Origin: Ephemerocybe angulata
Lineage: Eukaryota > Basidiomycota > Agaricomycetes > Agaricales > Psathyrellaceae
Direction: 5' to 3'
DNA: 64,000 bases
Assembly: GCA_013368325.1 (NCBI GenBank)
Contig: JAACJK010000176.1
Location: 1 to 64,000 of the forward strand
Position 1 is the stretch's first letter; each line of letters opens with the position of its first letter. A program made the position numbers and the translations under genes. The notes under the pieces are model-generated. The model saw only the letters and a list, made by a program, of their open reading frames with translations. It did not search any database and was not told the DNA's origin. Shown here piece after piece: positions 1-11,076 of this stretch.

Positions 1-2044
1 TTCATGGGAGATAGCGAAGGGTGGATTCTCGGGGATGGCCTGTGCCCGCTTCGACGGAGTGTCGGGTTTGACGCAGTACCACCCTTCTTCGCCTTGGGTT
101 TGGCTCGCGATTTCTTCGAAGGAGATTTGCGCCATCAACACCGCCTTCTTCTCCCCATCCTCGATGCGGTCGGATGCGTGGGCCGCTCCATCGTGGCTCG
201 GAAACGCCGTCGTAATGCCCAGGGGCAAGAGTTGCTGCTTTGGTTTGTACTTTACGTTAGGCGCCGAACGGAATCTGGCATCGTAAACGTTGGTGGGCGA
301 AGTGAACCACTGAGATGCTTCCGGCCAAAGGCTAAATGATTCCATCCCAGATGACCGTCTCGGGTGATGGTCCGCAGACCGTACAGGACATGTCGTTGTC
401 GAACTTCTGGAGGGAGACGTATGCGAACCATACGGCGCGAAAGAGGTCGTCGCCCATGAACTCTTTTCCAGAAAGGAGATAGCGTCTTGACAATTGCGTA
501 TACCAGGCGTAAAGGCGCTCTGAGGAGTAAAGCAGCTGGTGTATTCGTCAAGTAGCTCGTGGGAGACAAGGCAGAATGTTGAAATTGAATATGCCATGTG
601 CGCGCAGATCAGGCCGATTCGCTTTCGCCGGACGGAGGACAAACGGGGCAGACTTGAACCTCAATCTCGACGTCATGAACCGTTAGCAGGGTGTACAACT
701 TGCAACGCTTCGTTTTTTTCAGCCCATCCCTATTGAAGAAGGTCCGCGTTGTTCCACAGTTGCAGGAGGAATCGGCTGAAGAGGAATGGGCCATCTGGGG
801 TGTCCGGCAGGAGGGGATCGGAAGAGCTTGGGCGGACGGGATTCGCGCCCAGAACGGTGGATGTATTGGCAGATAGGATACTTGGGTACGGGTCCGCGAG
901 CTGAGGATAATCAGCGTCATCCCACAAGATAGTTCAGATCACAGGAACTGACCAAGTCGCCTATAGAGAGTGATCGAGGCTTGAGTCTACAAAGTCCTCC
1001 AAATCTTCGATTTCATCTTCTGGGACGTCTGGGTACCGCTCTCTGGCCTTGTTTATATGATAGCATGATAGAAGTCCCGTGTCCTTGGAGCATTTCCAGG
1101 TCGATTCCGAACGGGAAGATATTACTGACGATCGCTCGGCCTTTGAGCTCGGAGGACGACATCGACTGAACGGAGTACAAGCTTCCAAACGATGGCGTCC
1201 TAGATGCGGCGGGAAGAAGAGCGTCGCTGCCGGGGTGATGAGTCCATCGTTACAATGCATTTATTACTGAAGAGGTAAGTTAAGTAGCTACCTGTCCTAT
1301 CCTTATCACCTGCAACATCCTGTCCCGGTCCTTCGGCATTCTTCTCGAGAATGATACTCTCGACCTCATAGTCCTGAAAGTACCGCCTGTGCACACAGAG
1401 GTTGCGGTAGAGCTTTAGGGCAGGTGCACCCGGTGTCGAGCTGTCCTACATCGGAGGTTTGGAATGCATATATACCACGCATCCTTAGTGGAGTCAATGT
1501 CAAGTATTAAAGCAAACTAAATCAGATACGACACTTACCGTGTCTGCCTCTTGTTAGAATCCCATCCCTGAACAACGAATAGAGAGGTATGAAGTGGCTA
1601 TACCCGCGACATGTGAGGTTACGGCGTCAACATAGTCTTCGAAGTCGTCGTCTTCGCCGATCCACCCAAGGTCTGGATCAATTACTCCGAGCCGACCCAA
1701 AGCCGAAATCACCGTCGTCGGCGCTTGGTCGGGCACAACGTCCGATATTGTCCCACCGTCCCTCGATGCCACTGGCCCCGTGCTTGACTTGACGGCACCT
1801 CTTGTGTCCAAGCACCCTCATCATCCTCTTTGAAAGCCCCAGCGGTCTGCGATGATTGAGCAAGAACCTTCTTTACAACGCGCTTTCTAGGCTCTTTGCC
1901 TCTTCGAAAATTCGCTGAGGTTTCGTTGGGGATGTCCAGTAAGAAGTTTCCGCCACGGCCTCCAGGAGCTCACTAGGGAACGAATGCTGAGCCTCATCGT
2001 CAAGGTCATCTCATCTTACGCCTTCGTTTCTTTCTCGTGGCCAT
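1..2044 (-). pseudogene. Frameshifted relic resembling KDZ-transposon-associated cysteine-cluster protein
   Basis: Read on the minus strand, blocks in three alternating frames resemble one large Agaricomycete protein of the type found with KDZ transposons. In order there is a basic N-terminus (MATRKKRRRK) near 2044, an acidic block with ETSYWTSPTKPQRIFEEAK near 1900, a CPVCPP cysteine motif near 640, then RPDLRAHGIFNFN, SSERLYAWYTQLSRRYL, RAVWFAYVSLQKFDNDMSC, CTVCGPSPETVIWDG, LAFGRKHL and VKYKPKQQLLP, running off the window start. Consecutive blocks need frame changes and several are closed by stops, so no full-length protein can be made. The family assignment is from memory of such proteins and is moderate. 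The loss of frame is seen directly. The 930 to 1800 stretch is poorly resolved and may hold introns. Confidence 0.45.
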
Positions 2045-2104
2045 ATTGGTGACTAGAAAGCAATGCCTTGGGTGGGGTAAAAGTGTCGTGGGTTTATGAG
2101 CCTT

Positions 2105-2365
2105 GTTCCCGATTCAGCGCTCAGCACCCATCGATCCAAATACATATTTGGGCCTTAATCCGCTCCCATGCGAGCACATGGTCACCGGCTGGCTTAGGCA
2201 AGTATTTGCAATTCGGCACCCATCGTCTCCAATGGGGTCTTAATCCAGTCTCATCAAGGCGCATGGCTCACCGTCGTGCTTTGTCGTGCTTAGCGCGTCA
2301 TTTCCAATCAGCACCCGGCGCGGCCTCAATCCAATCTTATCAAGGCGCATGGCTCACATGGGCTC
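2105..2365. repeat. Imperfect tandem repeat, about 90 bp
   Basis: Three degenerate copies share a block that ends in CAAGGCGCATGGCTCAC or a relative of it. Two clear copies end near 2272 and 2358; a poorer one ends near 2190. The copies also share a stretch reading CTTAATCC or CTCAATCC followed by a run similar to TCTCATCAAGGCG. No coding frame is maintained. The array fills most of the gap between the pseudogene and the next gene start. Confidence 0.5.
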
Positions 2366-2508
2366 ACATGGGAACGATGATACAAGGGAGAAGGCAGGAG
2401 TCATGTGGATCGTTCCAGGTCGTCTCATGGGCACCCGCTGTTTTCGCTCGAACCCCATCCCTCTCCATATAGCCTGGCACCGTTAGCCAACGACAACTCA
2501 ACATCATC

Positions 2509-4229
2509 ATGGCTCCTTCCAAACGTCGACAACCAACCAAAGAGCCGAGCCCGCCAAAAAGCTTCACTGCCGTCGATGTGATGGTAGCCCACTCCTGACT
2601 GAGTGTGCTCACAGCCCAAGGCTCAAGCAGGTGTACGTTTGCATTCGCGTACGGGATATCTCTCTAAAGGCTATCCAATAGCCTCCCCCGCTGGTCAGAA
2701 CCCAGTCATCGATCCAACACTCGCTGTCCAACAAGGTCCAGCACTCGCAGCTCAACAAGGTGCGCCCCGTGCACATTAAATATCTCATCATCAATTTATA
2801 CCTTCCCTCGTAGTGCCGATGTACCCTCAATTTCAATTTGGACAAAGTAAGTTAGAATTAGGTTGTTCTCGTTGTCCTTTGCTGATCCATCAAACCTCTC
2901 TCAGTGAACCCGTACGCCTTCAACTTCAACCCACCCTCAGCAACTCCTGCTGGAGTTCAGAGCTACCCCCTGGAACTCCAAGTGCTCCGGTGTATCAGTT
3001 CCCTCCCGGGTGTAAGTTGCTCTTCCTTCGCGAATCGCGGACGGCGTGCACATTCTAACATCCCAATCAGATACCCCAATGTCGCACCCCTGGCTCTTCA
3101 ACCCCGCCTCCTATGGGCTTGCGGGACCCGCGCCTCCGTCTGCTACTGCACCGCCTGCCGGAACTGACCAGTCTCCTTCAACCGTCGGTGGTGCGCCTCT
3201 GACGGCCCAGAGTAACGCCTACAACGTCGATCTCTCCCTTCTGGACGACGATATTCCAGCCCCCGTCCCTGCGACACAGGATATTACAGCCCCCGTCCCT
3301 GCGACACAGGCTGGGCTCATGCCCTCCGCATGTGCTGTGCCAGAGCCCGCCGGCGCAGTCCCACTCCCGGATGGCGAACTTGAAACCTCTGATGTAACAT
3401 CACAGCCCGCACCCTCTGTAACGACTAGTCCCACGCCTCTCGTTGACGACCATGTGGACTCTGTGTCCCAGCATGGGCAAAGCGCCCCCGCGAGGATTCG
3501 ATGAACAGTTCCCCCGCACCCGCTCCAAGAAACGGCCTATGCATCCGGTGCGAAGCCAATCTTCGACTGGATTGAGGGAGTGGGTCGCGGTGCCCGGAAC
3601 TGGCGTGCGTCCCCTTCTTTTTTCTGTCGATCGTGCTGACCTGTTTCATCCCTGTCTTAGGTTTGGCCCGTAAGCGCCCATTGCTCCCGGAAATTGTGGA
3701 TAACGCCCGCGCGACGAAGTGTTATTCCGGTTGGGTCCATGACCTCATGTCCCGCGTTCGTACCGTTCCTATCATTGCACCCCTAATTTCATGAGCTAAT
3801 AAGGAACCTAGTGCGAGAGCATCTCCATTCGATCAGGTTGCTGGATGTATGTTGCCGTGCAGCATCCATCTGCTCGGACTCCCTTCACGCATTATTCGTC
3901 CCCAAAGCTCCGTGCTGAAGCTCCGGCTGCGCTCGCGTCCTTTCATAGGATGTTAGCATGACAATGACCAGTCTAGTCCGCGCTGACCGTAAGGCCAAGG
4001 TTGAATCTATCGTTGAGGCGTTGAGAAACAAGGCTCGAGCGGAGGCCGCTGAAGCCAAGACAGCTGCCACGGAGCAAAGCTGGCACTGGCGAACGAGAGG
4101 TTGGAGGAGCTGGAAAGAAGGCTGGAATCGTTGACTGTCATCACGGAGGAGAACGAACTGTACCCGCCCGAGGACGAGCCGGAGGAGGATGACGAAGAGG
4201 AGTTCTCTGAAACTGAAGAACCCCTGTAG
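2509..4229 (+). pseudogene. Low-complexity Pro/Ser/Ala protein gene, probably frameshifted
   Basis: A multi-exon gene can be followed from ATG 2509 (MAPSKRRQPTKEPSPPKSF). Small exons are separated by introns of about 40 to 60 bases with clean GT-AG ends. They lead to exons rich in Asn, Pro and Phe (NPYAFNFNPP), then a Pro/Ala/Ser stretch with a duplicated AP-VPATQ motif (3257 to 3310), and finally a charged coiled-coil-like tail (ANERLEELERR) and an acidic C-terminus closing at 4229. Two frame breaks are apparent. One is at the C5 run near 2966, where one more C would join QSY to PPGTPSAPVYQFPPG. The other is near 4076 in the coiled-coil part. No known domain was recognised. It may be a decaying gene, or one with consensus errors. 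Neighbours at 6207 and 8047 are similar in style. Confidence 0.4.
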
Positions 4230-4571
4230 CCACCCTCCATTACCTCAATACCTTTTTCCTGTCACCATCGAAATGATATCTTTTATCCTTTGCCCTTCAT
4301 TCGATATTTGAGTTACTGTCTATATCACATAAGTATCGTATTGATAAAGTCACGCTCGACGTCAGTTAATACCTTCCTGGTAGCTCAGAACGGAGTTCAA
4401 CAGAAAGAGAAGGAGTATAACATCCCTTGGATGTCAACTTGCATGCCATTCAATCTAACAAATGTGATCTCTGATAGTACAGGTCACCCTCGCTATACAA
4501 ATCAATAAATTCGTCGTGCCCACGGAACCTGGCCATGTCCTCCAAGTCCTGAATCATCTCCACAGCTTGGT

Positions 4572-5018
4572 CTATTTGGCACCCAGCGCTTCGAGCTCAC
4601 CAAGTTGAGCTGCTGCTCCCACCTCCAATGAGATATCTTGCTCATGGGCGTAAACACCTTCTCGAAGCCGGATTAGGCGCGGCAAGACCATACAAGGTCC
4701 TCGACCACACCACTCTCGATGTACCGAGCTGAATATCCTCCAGGAACTCGCGAACGACCTATTTTCCAGCATGTCCTTGTAGGATGTGAGGAGAAATTTG
4801 GTATGCCCTTCCCAGATGTCCCTCGGAGGCCGGCGGCTAACCACTGCAGTGCTAAGAAACACAGTTCCTATGAGGTATGGAATGGCATTTGTCGCTCGTT
4901 TAACACACCTTAAATCACTCGCCGGTTTCGATTGTTTGCTACTACTGCCTTCATTCTTTGGGGCAGATTTCCTTCTAGAAATGTACACCCATTTTTGAGA
5001 GCGCATCCATGTATACAA
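4572..5018 (-). CDS. Possible exon of unknown gene
   Basis: A 148-codon open stretch on the minus strand contains a plausible segment (LLTSYKDMLENRSFASSWR, then RLIRLREGVYAHEQDISLE) and ends LGELEALGAK. Near 4720 the neighbouring frame also looks coding, which suggests a frameshift or unspliced intron. No homologous family was recognised and no initiator is certain. It could be a fragment of a dead gene. Bases 4230 to 4571 hold only the 3' flank of the preceding gene; nothing else is recognised there. Confidence 0.2.
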   Translation of the reverse strand: MYTWMRSQKWVYISRRKSAPKNEGSSSKQSKPASDLRCVKRATNAIPYLIGTVFLSTAVVSRRPPRDIWEGHTKFLLTSYKDMLENRSFASSWRIFSSVHREWCGRGPCMVLPRLIRLREGVYAHEQDISLEVGAAAQLGELEALGAK

Positions 5019-6206
5019 TCAATGAAGTACGCACCGCTGATATGACCGATTGCTTTTCTGACGATTGTCGTACTTGCGCTCCTCGTCAGATTAACAACTT
5101 TTACTTTCTCATGCTTCGAAGGATCGTTACGCCTTTTGGCTGCATATTTCTGCTTCCTGGAAATGGAGATGTTCTCCCGGAATCTGCAATAAAGTCAGTT
5201 GGACGGCGTAAGTGGTACAAGGATGCCGGGCCCTAACCGTTCATAGTACTTCCTGCTTCGTTCGCATGCAGCGGCCTTTTTCTCCTCCTCCGTTTATAGA
5301 GAACAGGCGCCCCATTTCAGCTATACTAGAATTTACTATACCAGCTGTAGTGAGTGCGCAGTCTGGACGACCCGTACTCGAGTGGGGGTGGGTGAGCTTG
5401 ATGGTTGTTGCTAAAGTCGAAACCGGTAAGATTCACAGTTCCGCGTCTGACTTGCGCGTTTCGTCTCACGTTTACTCCACCATCAAGACTGTTCATGCTC
5501 TCCAGGCTCGCTCAATACATTAAAGTAAAAGTATGTACGTAGAATAATAAATGAATAGCACACAGTACATGCTATGAAAAATCTAGACATATATAAACAT
5601 ATATCATACTAAACCAAGTGACAAAGGAAGGGCGTCAAGTCGCACCTTGCCAGCTCGGATTTAGCAACAGTAGAATGAGTACGCACCCTTTCACTGTCAG
5701 ACACTGCTCGTTAAACTTCTTGCAGATCAATCTTACTGAACTGTAGAATACTGGCGGAAAATGAGTGCTCGTACGTCGCATATGAACGCACATTGTACTT
5801 CGCGCACAAGGGGGCGCGCACTGGCTGCCTGATGTCCCTGCTGTCACAAAAGGAAGGTGTGAGCCTAGCTTTAGACTACCTGCGAGTCTCACTGAATTTA
5901 TAGTGGCGTGGAAGGTGTCAAGAGATGAAAGTACTTTGTACGTCGCTTCACGCACGTACTCACTGCCTAATGTACTCGCTATCGCTAGAGGATGGCGCGA
6001 GGCTTACTGGAGAATTATCTGAGTATAGTTTTTGCTGGTCTAAATCACTGAGATACATAATATCTTCGAAATCCTACAAAGGGCTGTGTGTGATAGGGCG
6101 GGAACGTCAAGAGGCGCTCACAAATATCGCAGAGGCGCGCAACAAAGCTCCGTAACGGCATATGCCATGACGGATCACATCAACCTCCGGCGGAATCTGA
6201 TCTATC
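5019..6206. other. Intergenic, no gene recognised
   Basis: Only short open stretches occur here, none with convincing codon bias or a recognisable family. The part around 5520 to 5625 is AT-rich with several ATATATA-like runs. The phrase GTACGCACC recurs near 5024 and 5680. No terminal inverted or long terminal repeats were found. Confidence 0.5.
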
Positions 6207-7208
6207 ATGCATTCTCCCCGTGACCTTGCACACTCTTTCATCGACACCACCATCGACAATACCATGAGCAACCCCACATCAGCAGATGCATCCCAGGTTT
6301 TGCCATCTCGAGAGCTTCCTCTCCTCCCTGTGTAAGTCTTCCAAGTATCACAGCAGCTACTCCTAATAATGCGAATAGTGCTGTAGGTCAGCGCAAAAAC
6401 GTAAAGCTCAGGGGGACCACGTAGGCCGCAGGCCCAAGAAGATGTCGGAGCAGTATAAGGAGTAAGTCACTGCACTGCGAGAAGGACTGTAGCCTGATTT
6501 TTCCCGCATCCTGTGTAGATCTGTGGCTCGGGGGAAGGAGCTAAGGGATGCAGGCTTAGAGGAAGACCTCGTTATCATCAAGAGTCCGTCAGGGAGACAC
6601 ACGCTTGGCCGTCGTTACGTGCCCATCGGTACAGTTCCAGCTTATCCCTCGTTGGGTGATAGATCTTCGCCCAGGAAGAGCAACACGTCTGCAGTAGCCA
6701 AGTGCGTATTCCCTTTTCTTCTCGATATATGTGCCTGCCTGATACGTTTCATGTTAGAGCCAGTCAAGCTGGAAGGTCTGGGAAGGGTCGCAGTACTTTA
6801 TCTGCTGATGACGAGTACGTGTATCTACTGTTCGTTATTTACCACCACCTCATCACACTCCCCACACAGTCCTTTGGTGTGGCGGCTTTTGGAATAGATG
6901 GAAGGTCTGGACTTCATCTGCTGTTGACGAGTACGTGTATCTACTGTTCGTTATTTACCACCACCTCATCACACTCCCCACACAGTCCTTTTGGTCTGGC
7001 GGCTTTTGGAATAGATCCTGATTTAAATGACCCATTCCCAGAGGCATTAGATTCGTCAGAGGATGAGTATGATAGCGATGGCAGTAGTGAAACGGGGGTT
7101 AGCGTGCTGGGACGGATCTCAAGCCAAGCGAACGAGGAGAGTGTCGGCCTGGAGGCCAAAATTAGCGAAGACGAGCACGAGGCTGAGGCCACTGAGTTTC
7201 AGGAGTAG
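6207..7208 (+). CDS. Small intron-rich gene of unknown function
   Basis: From ATG 6207 (or the in-frame ATG 6264, MSNPTSADASQ) the frame can be spliced through GTAAGT donors into VSAQKRKAQGDH, then ESVARGKELRDAGLEEDL, then a Ser-rich basic stretch, ending in an acidic tail (DPDLNDPFPEALDSSEDEY) with stop at 7208. The acceptor GCTGTAG, not the earlier GCGAATAG, keeps the second exon open. A 117-bp tandem duplication near the 3' end repeats an intron together with the next exon. The first exon copy is out of frame because it has T3 where the second has T4. Splicing straight to the last copy would restore the frame. Composition (basic middle, acidic tail) would suit a nuclear protein, but no domain is seen. 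Confidence 0.4.
6770..7016. repeat. 117-bp tandem duplication carrying an intron
   Basis: The stretch starting ACGAGTACGTGTATCTACTG occurs at 6811 and again at 6928. Each copy contains the end of an exon (GACGA), a 55-base intron beginning GTACGTGTATC and ending CCACACAG, and the start of the next exon (TCCTTTTGG or TCCTTTGG). The two copies are nearly identical except for one base in the T run after the acceptor and changes in the 3' part of the first exon copy. Confidence 0.75.
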
Positions 7209-8046
7209 ATTAAGAATAGCATCGAGTTCCCATATACATACCGCGCACTCATGGACATGGTTTCGATGGGGTTTTGGGGCCCAAATACCTGGGTTCTGGA
7301 ACGGTGGCCTTGACCCCGAGAATCGCTCAATGCTCAGGGTTGGGCCTGGTTGGGCATATGATTTTTTTCAAGTCTGTTACCATATGATCTTTTTTATTTT
7401 TAACCCCAAGCGCGGAGCAGTTGGCGCCCGTCCATAATGATACACAGGGATCAACTTCGCGAAGATCACTGATGAGAATCTACACGGTCATGTGGTGGTA
7501 AAATGAACCGCGACGCGACGGCATCAGGCTGCCCTATCTGAATCATCTATGTCGAAGTGAAAGGCCAAGTTCAACCCACTTGGATTCGTCTCATGCCACA
7601 AGGTACACAGCCAGTATATCTCTCTTCTATTTCCGTTGTACAGAGCATTAAAGGCCTACCACAGCGTTTTTACAGTCGATGAGCAAGATGGGTCGTATCA
7701 ACCACAGCCATCGGACGCGCATACAATCGTCAAGATGTCTACTTAGCTTAAGATTGCATGCGTGTCGCGAGCATGCATGTCTCCTCCGGGCTCCTGGTAT
7801 CAGCTGGTATCAACGACCGCCATCGGACGCGCATCCAATCGTCAAGATGTCTTGTTCGCCTCATGAATGGACGCGTGTTGCGCGCACTCGTGTCTCCTCC
7901 CTTCCATATGCTCTCATCGGCCGGCCGTGCCCCTTGGACCTTTTCACGGATAGTAAACGACCCCAAATGGACGTTCCTGCCCCATCCTTTGTCTACACTC
8001 CCACTCAGACGTGAAACCGACTCTCTGAAAGCATTGAATACCCAGA
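7209..8046. other. Intergenic with a 111-bp direct repeat
   Basis: No gene is recognised. Two copies of a segment containing CCATCGGACGCGCAT and AATCGTCAAGATGTCT lie near 7705 and 7816, 111 bases apart. Each is followed by a related GCG(T/C)GT...GTCTCCTCC tail. Both copies sit in the upstream region of the gene starting at 8047. Confidence 0.5.
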
Positions 8047-10880
8047 ATGTCCGCTCAACCAACGTCCGCTCAAGGTGTGTGCTTTCGAGGTGTATTCAGG
8101 GTCCGATACTTACAGCGCGTACAGCTGTCATGGACGCCTTCCTAGAGAGCAATCGGCTCCTCCCCTACTCTGAAAAAATTGGTGTGTAGGGCACTCGCGA
8201 CGACGCGCATGTAACTAAATGGTCTTGACAGCGTCCCTTGAAGCAGCGTTCAAGTTCTCCACGGGAGAACTTGAAGACTTGGAAAAAAGGAGGGACTTCG
8301 CTCGATCGCAGAAGTTGACCTATTCGCACATTTCGAGGAAGGTCAACATCATGAAACAACGGTTGGCTGGTATTGAAGGCGCCATGGCGCAAGTGAGGTC
8401 TGAGGAGAGAGGTTCATCTCTATCTCCTGTGCCAGAGGACTCCGAGTCCGCGGCTCCTTCCTCGCTCAACCAAGCCGCTGCGCCCCCTCAAGCCGGAGGA
8501 GTCAGCTCCACTCCTCCCCCGTCAACACTGACCGCCACCCGGACAACGAGGCGACTGCGACTTCTGAGGTCGTCAGTTCCGCCTCTCCCCCCTCGCTCAA
8601 CCAAGCCACTGCGCTCCCTGAAGCCGGAGGCGTCGGCTCTACTCCTCCCCCCGTCAACGAGACCTCTGCGGCTCTCCCTCCGGTCAGCGAGCCCACTGCA
8701 CCTCCTGGAGCCGTCAACACTGCAGTTCCGCCGGTCGAAGAGGCCACCGCCACCCCTCCGGTCAACGAGGTCACTGCGCCCTCTCGAGTGGTGGATCCCG
8801 CTTCTCCTCCAGTCAACGAGGTCACTGCTCCCTCTGAGGTCGTCGATCCCGCTTCTCCTCCAGTCAACGAGGTCACTGCTCCCTCTGAAGTCGTCGATCC
8901 CGCTTCTCCTCCAGTCATCAACGCGGTCGTTCCTCCGGTCCCTGTGCCCGCTAACGTTGTAGAGGCCGTCATCCCGCCGACCGCTCCGACCGCTGCGCCT
9001 GTTGGAGTAGTTGATGCGGCGCTTCCCCCTGTCACCGAGACCTCCGCACCTCTTACTCCAAATGTCGTTCCCACCACAACTGGTGTCATCAAGCCTGAGG
9101 CACAGGAGGTTGTACTTCCTCCTGCATCTTCCTTTGTTCCCCCAGTCGGTCAAGGTTCGTGTGATACCCGTTCATGACTACAATATGAGCTAACGTACAT
9201 TCAAGCTCCTTTGACTCGTGTGAAGCCAGAGGCACAGGAGGTTGCCGTTCCTCTCCCTGAACGCCCCGTGCCCGTACGTCCAGCCCAACAAGGTATGTGT
9301 CCATCTCTCTACACACCATTTCTCTGAGTAAGAGCTGACGTTGTCCCAAGATCCTATGCAGCCTGTCAAACCCGAGGCACAGGAGGCCGCTCTTCCTCCT
9401 CCCGCGAGTGGCGCGCCGCCCATCGCTACAGCCCAGCAAGGTACGCCTCCGGATCCGTAAACACTGTTCATTCAATTGGAACTCACGATCATACAAAATT
9501 CATAGTACATATCAAGCCCAAGGTGGAGGCTGCCGATCGTCTCCCTCCTAAAGGTTCAAACAAGCGAAAGCCGGATGCTGACTTGGAGGTCATTGTGATC
9601 TCGAGTGACTCCGATACCCCAGGGCCTGTGAAGCCCACCGTAAAACGTACGTGTTCTGAAGTTATGTGCATCTCAGTTGTACCTTGACGGCTAATACGAA
9701 CCTTCTTCTCTAGGCGCCAAACGAACGGGGCCCAAGGCCGGTGCAAAAGGCAAGGGAAAATCGAAAATGAAGCCAGAGGACGAGGGCATGCGGTTGATCG
9801 ATGACGCCGATTTCCAATTACTTCGCGAGGGATCAGAACCTGAGTCGGTGCCTCAGATCCTTACGAAGGCGGAGCTCGCGGAGGAGGACAATAAATTTGC
9901 ACGTGAGTTTGTCCGTCCACGCTTCGTCCAAAAAAAGAGTTATTGACAATGTCCTTCCTCACAGTGGCCGGCGAGAATTCTATGCACAACTTCATCACTC
10001 ACAATCTCATGCTATCTGGTCGGATCCGTAGCAAGGCCCGGAAGGTCCAGGAGTACCTGCCGGAGTCTGCCACGACATCTCGCATCCTGGCCATGTCTAT
10101 GTTTCTCTTGGACAACGGCACCGGTCAGACAAAGTGCGCGTATCACAGCGTCCTCGATCACCAGTGCCTCGTCAACGACCAGGACAGCAGGGAGCTGAAA
10201 GGGACGGTTAGGAAGCCTAAGTTCGACAAGAAGGTCACCGGTGTTCCCTTCAGTCCATCGCAGACAACGACCGCCCTTCCTTCGTCGGTCGCCAAGGTTC
10301 CAGGGCCAGCCAAAAGTCTTGTAATCAAGAGGCTGCCATCGCATAACGACAACCCGCACAAGGTCCCGCCAGTCGTCAGCGGCATGGGCGAAGCCGAACT
10401 GCTCACCTTCTTCCGCAAGATAGGTGAAGCATACTACTTGCACTGTGGGTGCGAGTTGGAGACGTGTCTCCTCGACTTCTACCTGTGGAAGAGCAGCCCC
10501 ATGCTTGTCTCCCCCTCGACCGGCGCAATGGAATACTTCGGCGTTTCTCCAGACCCTAGGCACCGGGTCACTTCAACCATATCTTCCGGGCCTTGAGGAT
10601 TAGGGTCGACGACTTGTACCTGTTTGACAGGAACGGCGTCCGAAGGGATACGTCCAATGCCCCCGAAGCGCTTCTCAACTGGTACTCTTACCATGGCCTG
10701 ACTCTCCCCTCCCCCGCTCCTCCCACCCCTCAGCCCAAGCAACGACAGAAGCCCCAGTACGTCGAGATTGACGATCTTCCCACCCCGGGACCTTCGGGTC
10801 ACAGGAGCTTTGCGGACCTATCCCTTTCGGAAGCCGAGGACGTGGACATGGGCGACGAGGAGATGGACTTGGGCTCGTAA
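8047..10880 (+). pseudogene. Large Pro/Val/Ala-rich repeat protein, frameshifted as read
   Basis: The gene starts MSAQPTSAQ at 8047 and runs through about eight exons. After two tiny exons comes a helical segment (STGELEDLEKRRDFARSQK). Then follows a long Pro/Val/Ala/Thr repeat region with a 17-residue in-frame unit (PPVNEVTAPSEVVDPAS). A motif VKPEAQE recurs in three successive short exons, next to a SUMO-interaction-like VIVISSDSD stretch and a basic KGKGKSK segment. The C-terminal half (ITHNLMLSGRIRSKARKVQ ... EDVDMGDEEMDLGS) is unlike any family I recognise. Two one-base losses break the frame: a C5 run near 8517, where the parallel repeat has C6, and a G3 run near 10563. Nuclear location is an inference from composition. 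Confidence 0.5.
8761..8913 (+). repeat. In-frame 51-bp minisatellite, three units
   Basis: Units starting GTCAACGAGGTCACTG lie at 8761, 8812 and 8863, exactly 51 bases apart, and each ends CCCGCTTCTCCTCCA. The length is a multiple of three, so copy-number change adds or removes 17 residues without breaking frame. Units 2 and 3 are almost identical, which suggests recent expansion. Longer, older versions of the same theme extend from about 8500 to 9100. Confidence 0.85.
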
Positions 10881-11076
10881 TTTATCTACCGATCTTTGTT
10901 TTCTTTCTGCGTCTCTCGAATTTTATCTGCCTTTCTTTCACTGTGCGCGACAAACACTAAGAGATCTGAGATTTGAGACAAACGTGGCGATACAAAAGAG
11001 TAGATTCGACGTATGGTACATGCTATCAACCTCTGAGTTCCTTCGGCCACTTGCCGGGCCCAACCACTGCTTGATA

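Noticed and set aside
8488..9153. Minus-strand Gly/Thr/Ser-rich proteins opposite the repeat gene
   Set aside because: They are complementary-frame shadows of the Pro/Val/Ala repeat region; the plus strand has introns, conserved repeat phase and coherent ends.
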